Assembly: GCF_020906515.1 (NCBI RefSeq) | Contig: NC_085851.1 | Span: 372,001-436,000, forward strand | Direction: 5' to 3' | Source of the DNA: Vanrija pseudolonga | Taxonomy: Eukaryota > Basidiomycota > Tremellomycetes > Trichosporonales > Trichosporonaceae | DNA: 64,000 bases | Shown: positions 54,438 to 64,000 of the stretch, piece by piece | Numbering within the stretch: the first letter of the stretch is position 1 | Layout: every line of letters starts with the position of its first letter | Notes under the pieces: generated by a model | Database searches by the model: none | Told to the model about the DNA's origin: nothing | What the model saw: the letters and a program-made list of their open reading frames with translations, nothing else | Position numbers and translations under genes: made by a program

Positions 54438-55787
54438 TTAGAAGTCCTCGTCCAGCGAGAAACCGCGCTTGGCAGCGGCCTCCTCGGACGACTGGCCAAC
54501 AGCCTGGTTGACACCCGACTTGGAGTAGGCCGAGACACGCGACTCGAAGAAGTTGGCCTTGCCCTGGAGCGAGATCATCTCCATAAAGTCGAAGGGGTTG
54601 GTCGAGTTGTAGAGCTTGTCGTTGCCGAGGGCAACAAGCAGGCGGTCGGCAACAAACTCAATGTACTGGCACATGAGCTTGGAGTTCATGCCGATGAGCG
54701 AGACGGGGAGGGCCTCGGTGAGGAACTCCTGCTCGATAGCGACAGCCTCCTTGATGATCTTGACAATGGTGTCGGGGTGAGGGCGGCGACGGAGGTGGGT
54801 GAAGAGGAGGCAGGCAAAGTCGGTGTGGAGACCCTCGTCACGCGAGATGAGCTCGTTGGAGAAGGTGAGACCGGGCATGAGGCCACGCTTCTTGAGCCAG
54901 AAGATCGAGGCAAACGAGCCCGAGAAGAAGATGCCCTCGACGGCGGCGAACGCAATCAGACGCTCAGCAAAAGACGAGCGCTTGTCCGAGATCCAGTGGA
55001 GGGCCCAGTCGGCCTTCTTCTTGATGCAGGGGATGGTGTCAATGGCCTGGAAGAGGTACTCGCGGCGAGCATTGTCGCGAATGTACGTGTCGATGAGGAG
55101 CGAGTAGGTCTCGGAGTGGATGTTCTCCATCATGATCTGGAAGCCGTAGAAAGTCTTGGCCTCCATGCACTGGACCTCTGAGCAGAAGCGCTCGACAAGG
55201 TTCTCGTTGACAATGCCGTCAGACTGGAAGGGTCAGCTCGGGCCTATGCATTGCCAACACCATACTCACAGCAGCGAAGAAGGCGAGGACGTGCTCGATG
55301 AAGTAACGCTCGTTGTCATTGAGCTTGTTGTCCCAGTCGTGAAGGTCGGGGGCGAGGTTGATCTCCTCGGCGGTCCAGAACGAGGCCTGAGCCTTCTTGT
55401 ACATCTGCCAGATCTGATGCCGCTGTTAGGGCCCTGGTCGCGTGCATCCACGTCCAAACTCACCTCACGGAACTTGATGGGGAAGAGGACGAAACGCGAG
55501 GTGGTCTCCTTGAGGAGGGGCTCGTCGGCCTCGGTGCAGTGGATGTCACCGACGTAGCGCTGGCGGAGAGAGTACTCGTCCTCCTCCTCGACGGCCTCGT
55601 CCTGGACGTTCTCCTGGATGACGACCTTGTCCTTGCCAGCGGGGGCGGTCTCCTTGATGCCAGCCTCGGCAGCAGCAGCAGCCTTGAGCTTGGAGAGGAG
55701 GTCGGGCTGCGCGCTCTTGACGGGCGTGTTGAGGGAGAACTCGGAGAGGGCGGCGGCAGCGGCCTTGGATGGGGTGACAGTGGACAT
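54438..55787 (-). CDS. RNR2: Ribonucleoside-diphosphate reductase small subunit
   Basis: Three exons (55787-55464, 55413-55270, 55223-54438) encode 417 residues. The first 60 residues are a variable Ala-rich tail. The diiron ligands are all visible: Asp in LHDWDNKL, Glu and His in [10 protein letters not shown], Glu in [12 protein letters not shown], and Glu and His in [12 protein letters not shown]. The radical-bearing Tyr is the Tyr of ENIHSETYS. The C-terminal peptide FSLDEDF binds the large subunit. The enzyme makes deoxynucleotides for DNA replication and repair. Having the Tyr and all ligands makes this the active (Rnr2) rather than the Rnr4-type subunit. It is divergent from MSH6, with TATAAAA 166-172 bp before the ATG and an ACGCGT in the shared promoter. 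Confidence 0.97.
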
Positions 55788-56481
55788 TGTGGTAGTGTGC
55801 AAGATGGGGGAGATGGTAGCAGTAGTAGTGGTGAGGGGAGTGACACGAGCAGGGACTGGACTGAGCTCTAAGGTAGAGTAGTAGTGGTGTGGTCGAGTGA
55901 TGCACTGAGAGGAGTTGATGAAGAGAGGGAAGAAGTGGGCTGGGGGGATTGATTTTATAGCCCCCTGGGGTGGTGGTGGTGTTGGGTGATGGTGGGTGGG
56001 CGTGATCCTGGGCGCGTCTGACTGTTTCTCGCTTGGAGCGCCTGGCTGGCTGGTACGCGTCGTCGCGGGCGGCGTCACTTTGGAGGAAAATGAGTGGTGG
56101 CTGGTGCGGGCTTGCCTCGCGTCCAGGGTCAATGCGCGTGTTTGGTGCACCAAACAATGCAGCTTCACGTGACTTTTGCAGGAACACGACGACGCCACAG
56201 ATCCTGAAAAGGACAGTCGCGTCGGGTCGCGTCAATGTTCCCACGGTCGACATTGGCGGTCACTGGCCGTGTCGGCCTTGCTCGCACCTGGCCCCGGCTG
56301 GGTGGAGGCGGCGGCCACTTGCCTTTCGCCCTTGAACCCCCTTGTTCCAAAGGCAGTCAGTCGCGTCCTAGGCCCTCCTGTCTGGCCGGCTGCGCGCGTC
56401 TGTCACGGTCCACTCTCATCGGCCGACATTGATCACTTGGCACTCTTTCTCTCGTTCCATCCTCTTCACACTTCACACGTC
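55788..56481. promoter_or_regulatory. Divergent RNR2-MSH6 promoter
   Basis: The 694 bases between the two starts hold the RNR2 TATA box (55953-55959) and one palindromic ACGCGT (56055-56060), the MCB site bound by MBF in yeasts. A second ACGCGT is in MSH6 intron 1 (56526-56531). Co-regulation in S phase is inference. Confidence 0.45.
55953..55959 (-). promoter_or_regulatory. TATA box of RNR2
   Basis: TATAAAA on the minus strand lies 166-172 bases upstream of the RNR2 ATG. Confidence 0.5.
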
Positions 56482-59400
56482 ATGGCAAGGACAAAGTCCG
56501 ATCCTCCAAAGGGGTGAGTCGACCGACGCGTCCTGTAGCGCGCGCGTCAAGATCACACACCGGCGCGCGTTCATCGCGCGACCCCGTTGTGATCTTCTCG
56601 TGTGCCGACTCGCGACAACGACGCGATACCGTACACCTCCACTGACGCGCCATGCCCAGGCCCGCCGGTACCCAGACCACCCTCCGAGCCTTCTTCGGAG
56701 CGCCGAAGCCCGGCCCCGCGTCACAGACGGCGCCGCGCTCGACGCAGCAGCAGCAGCCAGCAAAGAAGGCAGCACCCGCGCCCCAGCTCCCGCCTTCCTC
56801 GTCGCCCGCGTCGACGTTGCGCACCCCTCCCTCCGATCCTGTTGACTTCCCCGTCGCCAATGCTAGCAAGCGCGGAAGGCGAGCGTCGCCTTTGGTCGTT
56901 GACGACGACGACGAGCCGCTCACCCCGCCGCCAGTGGAGGTGAAGGCGCCAGCCAAACGGTCCCTCCCGCCTTCCTCGCCCATCAAACGAGCCCTCCCAC
57001 CTTCCTCCCCGCTCAAGCAGGCTTTGACTCTGAGCGAAGAGCCGGACGAGCCCATGGATGTTGACGACTCGCCATTCATGCCGCAGTCGCGCCGTACGAA
57101 GCGCAAGGTTATCTACGCGGAGTCCGACTCGGACAGCGATGGTGCCAGTCCCGCTCCTAAATCTAAGGGTGAGCTACTAAGCCGGTACTAATTGAGCTCA
57201 CACCACAGGCCGTGCACGCAAGAGCTTGAGGGTCGAGTCTGACGACGATGACTTTGTCTTTGACGAGGCCGATGAAGCGGCGATGGGTAGGTTAGCCGTC
57301 TCCTTCTCCACTGACAATCAGCTGCAGCTGCGGACGACTATGAAGCTGGTGCCGTGTCCGAAGCACCATCACCCTCACCTTCTGTCGCCTCTACGGCTTC
57401 CCCTGTTCGCAAGCCTGCCAAGAAGTCTGTCGCGCAGAAGGCAGTGGCGAAGAAGGCAACCACGTCGTTCAACTCGTCCTCCCCAGCCGGACCGTCTCGT
57501 CCCGCCCGCCCGTTGTCGCGAGAAGACTCTGGTGGTGCGTCTTCCAGTCGTAACGACTCGTCAAACTTCCTCCTCACTGCCGCTGAGCGCAAGAAGCTCG
57601 TGGCAAAGGAGGAGAAGCAAGCCAAGGAGACTTGCTTCAGCTTCCTCGAGGACGTCAAGGACAAGGAAGAGCGGAGACCAGATCACCCAGACTACGACCC
57701 TCGAACAATCTTCATCCCATCTACAGCATGGGCGCAGTTTACGCCCTTTGAGAAGCAGTTCTGGGAGATCAAGCAGAACCATTACGACACGGTGCTATTC
57801 TTCCAGAAGGGCAAGTTCTATGAGCTTTACGAGAACGACGCCTCGATCGGTCACCAGGAGTTTGATCTCAAGCTGACGGACCGCGTCAAGATGAAGATGG
57901 TGGGATGGAGGGCGAAGACAGGGCTAACGAACAGGTCGGTGTCCCAGAACAGTCATTCGAATTCTGGGCGGCCAAGTTCTTGGGTGCCGGCTACAAGGTC
58001 GGCAAGGTGGAGCAGGCAGAGACGGCCATCGGGTATGTCTAGCACCTCCAGATCGACGAGACGCTGACGAGAGCAGAATGGAAATGCGCACCAAGGCAGC
58101 TTCAAAGACTGCTGGGCGTGAGATTGTTCGCCGCGAGCTGGCCCAAGTGTTCACCAACGGCACCATCGTCGATGGCACGTACCTCAACTCTGACGAGGCA
58201 AACCACTGTGTTGCTATCAAGGAGTTCACCGAGGGCCCCAATGCCACGTCGTCATTTGGCATCTGCATCATGGACGCTTCGACGGGCGAGTTCAACCTCT
58301 CTGCGTTTGATGACGACGTGTGTCGCACACGTCTCGAGACGATGTTCAGGCAGATCCGGCCCAAGGAGCTGGTGTATTGCCAGGGTAACCTTTCGGTCAA
58401 CACGACCCGCTTGCTCCGTAATATTCTGCCCGCGAGCACGGCGTGGCAGTCGTTCAAGGAGGCCCAGACTGGCGGTGCTGATGACACGCTCGCCTCTCTC
58501 GACACTATCTTCAATCCGGATGGGGACGCCGAAGTCGAGCTCCCAGAGGCTATCACCAGCATGATCGACAAGCCATTGGCAATGGAGTCTCTGGGCGTCA
58601 TGGTGTACTACCTCAACACCTTGAACCTCGACAAGGACCTCATCTCGCAGAGGAACTTCAACGTCTACGACCCTATCAAGAACGGCAAGTGCCTCGTTCT
58701 GGACGGCCAGACCCTCAGCCACATGGAGGTGCTGGTCAACAGCGAGGGTGGCCTGGAAGGGACACTCCTGCAGCTATTGCAGCGATGCCTGACGCCATTC
58801 GGCAAGCGACTCTTCAGGATCTGGCTCTCCTCTCCACTGAAGGACGCAGTGGCGATCAACGACAGGTGGGGTTGGCCTTGAAATGCGTTTGCTAACCGGC
58901 CAGGCTTAACGCTGTTGATGACCTCATGACCGCGCCGACCTTTGCTGGGCAGTTTACCAATCTCTGCAAAGGCCTTCCTGATTTGGAGGTGAGATAGCTG
59001 TTTCGATCCATCTAACCTGTTCAGCGTCTGCTCTCTCGTATCCATTCGGGGTCGATCCGTGTGAGCGACTTCTTCAAGGTCGTCGAGGTGAGCTACCAAT
59101 ATGGGGCCCGAGCTAACCTGCCAGAACTTTGACAAGATTCACGGAGCCATGGACAATCTCAACCGTGTGGCAGACAAGTTTGAGTCTCCCAGTGTCCGGG
59201 GCTTGCTCCGCTCGGCCCCTGACCTCGGCCCGTTACTCGCCCACATCCACTCAATGTTCACGGTGGAGAGGACTGGTGAGTGTGGCAGGGGGAGATGGCG
59301 CCTAACAGTCACAGAAAAAACGGTCGACCTCAACCCGACAGCTGGCGCCGATGAAGCTTGCGACGACGCAGACAACGCGATTGCCCAAATTGAGGGCGAG

Positions 59401-60716
59401 CTGAACAGCATTCTCAAGAATATCAAGCGTGACTACAAATTGTCGACAGCCAAGTACTGGCACAGTGCACAGGGCAACAAGGAAATCTACCAGATCGAAA
59501 CCCCCGCCAGTTTCAAGCCTCCCTCCAAGTGGACAAAGTGCTCCAACACGAAGAGCTACGCCCGATGGTACACTCCCGAGACGCTTCCTGTGATTCGTGA
59601 GCTGCAAGAGGCCCGTGAGACGCAGTCCACTGCCAGGCGGGACTTCTTCAAGCACCTCCTCGCCGAGTTTGACAAGGATCGCCTGATCTGGCTCAAGATG
59701 ATTCGCATCATTGCCGAGCTGGACTGCCTCGTGTCCCTGGCCAAGGCGTCCAACGACATGGACGAGCCCAAGTGCCGGCCAGAGTTTGTCGAGTCGGAGG
59801 AAGCGTTTGTCGACTTTGAGGCACTCCGCCACCCGTCCATGTGCCTTCAGCGCGACTTTATCGCAAACAATGTGCAACTTGGCGGTGATGTGGCGCGCAC
59901 AACGCTGCTCACCGGCCCCAACATGGCTGGTAAGAGTACGCTGCTGCGCATGACTGCCGCGGGTGTTATCCTCGCCCAGCTTGGCTGCTATGTGCCCGCT
60001 GCCAAGGCCCGCCTCAGCCCAATCGACAAGATCCAGACGCGCATGGGCGCTTATGACAGTGAGTTGGCTCCTCCCGATCGTGGCTAACTCGCCAGACATG
60101 TTCGCTAGCGCTAGTACATTCAAGGTGGAGCTGGACGAGTGCTCCAAAATTCTGCGTGAGGCTGGCCCCAGATCACTCGTTATTCTAGACGAACTGGGCC
60201 GTGGTACGTCGACGTTCGACGGCATGGCCATTGCTGGCGCGGTGCTTCACCACCTGTCCACGCACACGCTCCCTCTTGGCTTCTTTGCCGTGAGTAGCTC
60301 CTTCGTCAATGACTCTAACTCTTCAGACGCACTATGGCTCCCTCACGGACGACTTTGCATACCACCCCAACGTGCGCAACATGCACATGCAGGTGCACGT
60401 GGACGACGACGAGGGTGTCGTCTTCCTCTACAAGCTCATCAAGGGCCACGCCGAGTCATCACACGGTACGCACGTCGCCAAGCTGGCTGGTGTGCCACAG
60501 AACGTAATTGCGCGCGCCGACGAGGTGTCTGCCCAGTTCTTCGAGGAATTCAAGGACAAGCTGGCGTCGCGGCGCCAGAGCAAGCTGTCGGTCATGGCGC
60601 AGTCGGACGTCGCGTGGCTGCTCAAGCTGGCCACGGGCAAGGTTGACGAGACGACGGCAACGGTGTCTCAGCAGCTGGACGTGATTCGCCGTACGGCAGC
60701 ACACTACGCGGCGTAA
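56482..60716 (+). CDS. MSH6: DNA mismatch repair protein Msh6
   Basis: Twelve exons (56482-56513, 56660-57168, 57209-57286, 57322-57899, 57935-58032, 58077-58865, 58904-58988, 59025-59087, 59125-59275, 59315-60058, 60096-60289, 60327-60716) encode 1236 residues. A PCNA-binding motif, QTTLRAFF, lies near residue 15. After a disordered 330-residue tail comes the mismatch-binding domain with the Phe-x-Glu motif in [14 protein letters not shown]. The C-terminal ATPase has [17 protein letters not shown] (Walker A) and [16 protein letters not shown] (Walker B/signature). With Msh2 it forms MutS-alpha, recognising base mismatches and small loops in the nucleus. I start at 56482: the 146-nt first intron has GTGAGT, a CTGAC branch motif and CAG, and keeps frame. 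ATG 56652 is an alternative start that also keeps the PIP box. Confidence 0.95.
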
Positions 60717-60847
60717 AAAGGAAACAAGTTTCGTGTTGTACAAGTTTTCAGTTTTCAGCAGGTATAGCTGCCTGCCAGCATTATGCAAGAAGTGTAGAAT
60801 TGTGGAAGTGCATCGGATCTATGAGTGTGTTGTGTCTCTGCTATTGC

Positions 60848-61891
60848 TCAGTGCGACGCCGCCCCGCCTGCCGTGCTCGGCTCGTCTGGCACGTCGAACC
60901 CAGCCCAGCGGCGCATAGTCTGGACGTCAATGACGCCCTGCTGCTCCTCAGCAATAGCGCGGACAATGGCGTCGGCGACGTGGTCGACATGGATAGGGTG
61001 GGTGCGGAGCGACTCTGCCGTGCCGCCGAGCAGCGTCTCTGGCCCGCCAAAGTCGAACGGCAAGCGCACGCGGTCGTGCAGTCCAGCCGTGAGGCTGAGC
61101 GCGAAAGCCGGCAGCGTCGACACGGGACGCACATGCGGGTGGTACATGAGCCCGGGGCGCACGATGATCGGGTCGACGCCCGAGTGCTGGCATCGCGAGA
61201 GGATGGACGCCTCCGCCTCACGCTTCGACTGGAGGTAGCGCAGGGGCACGACGGGGCGGAACGAGTGCGCGGCCGAGACGTAGACGAACGCGCGGGGTGG
61301 CGTGGCGGTAGTGGGCGTGGAGAGCATCGTGTCGAGGACGGTGAGGGCTGCGTGGCGAGCGAGCGTCAGCGAGCTACTACCAGCGATCGGCGGCACCCAC
61401 CCGAATCCCGGTTCATCGCGTCGTAGCCCTTGGCCCGCTCCTCGCCCGTCTTGAGCGGGTTACTCGCCTCGCCCGACCCCATAGCATTGCGCACCATGGC
61501 CCCGACGAGGCCGAGCACGTCGCCAGACGCTATACTCGCCTTGTATCCCCCCTCGAGGAGGATACCGAGCGTGTGGACGACGGCGGTGGAATTGGAGAGG
61601 AGCGAGGCATAGGTGTCCGGCTCGAACGCGCTCGCCTTGTGCCATTGCACGCGGGACGCCCACTTCGGCGCGTGTCCCGCTGGGCTTGTGTACGGTTTGC
61701 CTGATGACCTGGGCGTATTAGGAGGTGAGGAAGAGGCCGCGACACCCACGACATGGACGACACGTCCCAGCCCTTGCTGACCGCCGCCTTGCACACCGCC
61801 GAGCCTACCGTCAGCTGAGTTGCCCGCCCTACGCACCAAGGTAGCCGTTGCCCCCGACCACGAGAAGGCGCGGGACTGCTGCTGCTGCCAT
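60848..61891 (-). CDS. COQ11: COQ11-like NAD(P)-binding mitochondrial protein
   Basis: Four exons (61891-61837, 61804-61750, 61708-61401, 61347-60848) encode 305 residues. The Rossmann motif VVGGNGYLG is formed across the first splice. VQWHKASAFEPDTYASLLSN followed by VVHTLGILLEGG aligns with VQWTAADIFKPDSYHELLNN and VVHSLGILLE of yeast Coq11 (YLR290C). YDAMNRDSALTV corresponds to YEMMNKQSAIIL, YLQSKREAE to YINSKREAE, and IIVRPGLMY to IIVRPGFMF. Coq11 is an atypical short-chain dehydrogenase associated with the coenzyme-Q synthome in the mitochondrial matrix. The YxxxK pair is YLQSK. It is convergent with MSH6 (131 bp between stops) and lies downstream of GET3 on the same strand. Confidence 0.85.
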
Positions 61892-62092
61892 TTTGCTTTT
61901 GCTGTTGCTGTTGTTGGTCTGGCGATTCTCGCGAGTTGTTGTCGCGAAACAAACAGCGACGCCGCCAACATTGCATTCCGGCTTCGTTCGGCATCATTCA
62001 CCTTCCCACGGTCGCACCGCCACCACCCAACACCACACCACACCAAGGCTATATATCATCGATGCATTCTGTACATGGTCTCATTATGGTCT

Positions 62093-63419
62093 CTACTCGG
62101 GCGGGGTGTACGGGTGGATGAGGAGCTGGGGGTGTTAGTGGGGTCGTGATGGGTGGGCTGGGCTGCTGCTTCGTGCAACACCTCGCGCCACGGCGCTGCG
62201 CGCCATGACGCTCGCTCCGCGCACTCACCTTGCTAAACTCCTTCAACTTGTCCACGCCGCGCACCTCCTCGGTCAACAGCGGCAGCTTGACAATATGGAA
62301 CGTGTCCTCGTACAGGTCGTACGCCTCCTTGAGGTACTTTTGCTGCATCTTGTGGCGGACGTCGCACTGCTGGCAGTTGTCCCCCTTCTTGGGGAACAGG
62401 AGCTGGTTGACGACAATGTTGTGCGTGTCAATCTCGTACTTTGTGAGCTCCTGGATCAGGCGCTCCGTCTCGTAAAGCGACAGGAACTCGGAGATGCACA
62501 CGCAGACAAAGGTGGTAAGGTCCTGCGGCGTCAGCTTGGTTGGACAGGTTCACCCACGGGATCCTTGAACTGCGTGTTGACCTCGGTGATGACCTCGCGC
62601 ATCTGCTCGAGCTTGGCGAACATGTCCTCCTGGGGCGCGCCGCCGCCGAACATGGACGACATCTGGGGTCAGCTAGCGTACAAGAGAAGAGAGCTCACCT
62701 GCTGAAGCATGGGGCCGAAGCGGCCCGACAGCTGGCTGAGCTTGCCGAGCGCCTTCTCGAGCACCGAGGGGAACGAGAGGAAGCGGAGCGTGTGGCCCGT
62801 CGGCGCCGTGTCGAACACGATGACCGAGAACTCCATCGACTTGACGTGCCTAGGCGTCAGCAGCGTCGCTGCCATTCTACCCACTTCATGACCTCGGCAA
62901 AGCCCATCGCCTCGTCAACACCGGGGATCGCAAACGCCAGGTCCTGCATCATGCCGCCCATACCGCCGCCCGAGGCATCAGCTGTGCGTGGTGTCAGCGG
63001 CCGCACACGAGCGCCTCAGCTGCGACTTACACGCCTCGACCATCTCCTGGATACTGCTGTTCGGGTCGATCTCCATCGCGTACAGGTTGTCAAACCCGTT
63101 GACCTTGGTCGCGTCCTTGCCGAACTTTTGGGAGAACGCGTCGGACAGGTTGTGCGCGGGGTCGGTGGACTGGGGTCAGCTGCCTGTTACGGACACACAG
63201 CTTACGATGAGGAGGACCGACTCGCGCACGGCCGCGAGCTGGATCGCGAGCGAGCATGAGGTCGTCGTCTTGCCGACACCGCCCTTACCGCCTGCGCCTG
63301 GTCAGTATGCCACAACAAATGCTTGAGGGTTGCGGCTCACCGCAGAAGATCCACTTGAGCGACTTCTGGTCGAGGATGTTCTGCAGTGTCGGGTCGAGAG
63401 CTTCGAGGTCGTCTGCCAT
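62093..63419 (-). CDS. GET3: ATPase Get3 (guided entry of tail-anchored proteins)
   Basis: Eight exons (63419-63341, 63297-63206, 63169-63031, 62981-62885, 62849-62699, 62662-62558, 62522-62229, 62125-62093) encode 329 residues, the usual size. The deviant P-loop [12 protein letters not shown] is at 29-40, switch [13 protein letters not shown] follows, and [13 protein letters not shown] is switch II. The zinc-binding CQQC motif is in [13 protein letters not shown]. Get3 is a cytosolic dimer that captures tail-anchored membrane proteins and delivers them to the ER receptor. The last exon is 33 nt and supplies [10 protein letters not shown], the conserved end. The intron before it (103 nt) is the longest in the gene. 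Confidence 0.96.
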
Positions 63420-63828
63420 TGTGTGTTCTGTGCTGTTTTTGCTGCTTGTGTGGTGTGGAAACAAAGTAAAGACTACGAGTGTTGTGACGGCGACGTGGAG
63501 ATGGGTTGTGGAGGGAACATGGGACAGACACTCTGGGTCGTCGGCGTTGAGCACCGCCAGGAAGGCACTGGCACAATATAGGTCACGTGTTCCACCCCGC
63601 GTTTGTTTGTGGGGAAGTGGCCGAGTCTATGCACAAGGCTTTGAGTGAGCACCTCGAGCTAACATTTACTGCATGTCTAATGGCTGCTGAAGCAAGGAGT
63701 GTATGGAGAGGGATATGGGTGCAGCGCGCCAGATGGGGCACACCGAGGGTTGACATGCCCCAGCGCACTGAACGCCAGGTGGCGGAGGGACTCGCTCAGA
63801 CCGGCGTGGCTTACCTACTCCGCGGGCC
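63420..63828. other. Intergenic: GET3 promoter
   Basis: About 400 bases between the GET3 start and the stop of the next gene on the same strand. No coding signal is seen. Confidence 0.55.
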
Positions 63829-63988
63829 TTACTCGTCCTTCTCCGCCGTCACCTTGCGCGGGCGTCCCCGTCCACGCTTGACGGGGGTAGCTGCGGCGGC
63901 CTTCTCAGCCTCCGCCTGCTCAGCAGACTCAGCCTCGGCCTTCTCAGCGCCGGGCACGTATCGGCCGATTCCGAGGAACCACGCGGTG
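63829..63988 (-). CDS. Last exon of an AT-hook protein (partial, cut by window edge)
   Basis: On the minus strand an acceptor CCCAG lies next to 63988 and an open frame runs to TAA at 63831-63829, giving 53 complete codons. The protein end reads TAWFLGIGRYVPGAEKAEAE, then an Ala/Glu-rich helix, then KRGRGRPRKV, an AT-hook DNA-binding motif, then TAEKDE. The rest of the gene lies beyond the window, so no family can be named. The AT-hook suggests a chromatin protein, but WFLGIGRYV is not typical of one. Confidence 0.55.
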
Positions 63989-64000
63989 CTGGGGTGAGCG

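Noticed and set aside
56652-56659. ATG 56652 as the MSH6 start
   Set aside because: It lies within an intron with consensus donor, branch motif and acceptor. Kept only as an alternative.

Overview
This window is nuclear DNA of a fungus, most likely a GC-rich basidiomycete yeast of the Tremellomycetes (Trichosporonales is my guess; this is inference from style, not from a marker). Almost every gene is split by very short GT-AG introns, mostly 33-60 nt, with a CTGAC or CTAAC branch-point motif a few bases before the acceptor. The proteins are single-copy fungal housekeeping genes. I rebuilt 24 gene models (23 complete, 1 cut by the window edge) by joining exons so that frame, splice signals and family conservation agree. 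In every complete model the summed exon length is a multiple of three.

Layout. 1-10651: a Ksp1/Ran1-type kinase (+) with a long pyrimidine-rich leader, an extended-SDR reductase (+) and the Polo kinase Cdc5 (+). 10890-14519: a Trf4-type poly(A) polymerase (-) divergent from an unrecognised protein (+). 14520-17897: a gene-poor stretch around an intronless BAHD-like acyltransferase (+). 17898-25264: a BRCT protein (+), mitochondrial AspRS (-) sharing a 135-bp promoter with COQ9 (+), and an aldo-keto reductase (-) with an 11-nt exon. 26167-33163: a BET bromodomain protein (-) and exocyst Sec6 (+). 33283-38207: glutamine-dependent NAD synthetase (-), prefoldin 5 (+) and a Nudix hydrolase (-) with a 7-nt exon. 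38208-42220: a 4-kb gene-free stretch leading into the corepressor Ssn6/Cyc8 (42221-45986, +). 46195-49389: a J-domain membrane protein (+) convergent with aminopeptidase P (-). 52359-60716: a Pho80-type cyclin (+), ribonucleotide reductase small subunit (-) and MSH6 (+); the last two share a divergent promoter. 60848-63988: a COQ11-like protein (-), GET3 (-) and the last exon of an AT-hook protein (-).

These are not a functional cluster. Some pairings make sense: two mitochondrial genes on one promoter, two DNA-synthesis/repair genes on another, and two coenzyme-Q genes (COQ9, COQ11) about 38 kb apart. I saw no tRNA, rRNA, CRISPR, recognisable transposon or virus-like element. The most unusual structures are the two microexons, a triplicated short motif in the BRCT protein, large insertions in the Ksp1-like kinase and in aminopeptidase P, and an intronless acyltransferase in an otherwise intron-dense region.
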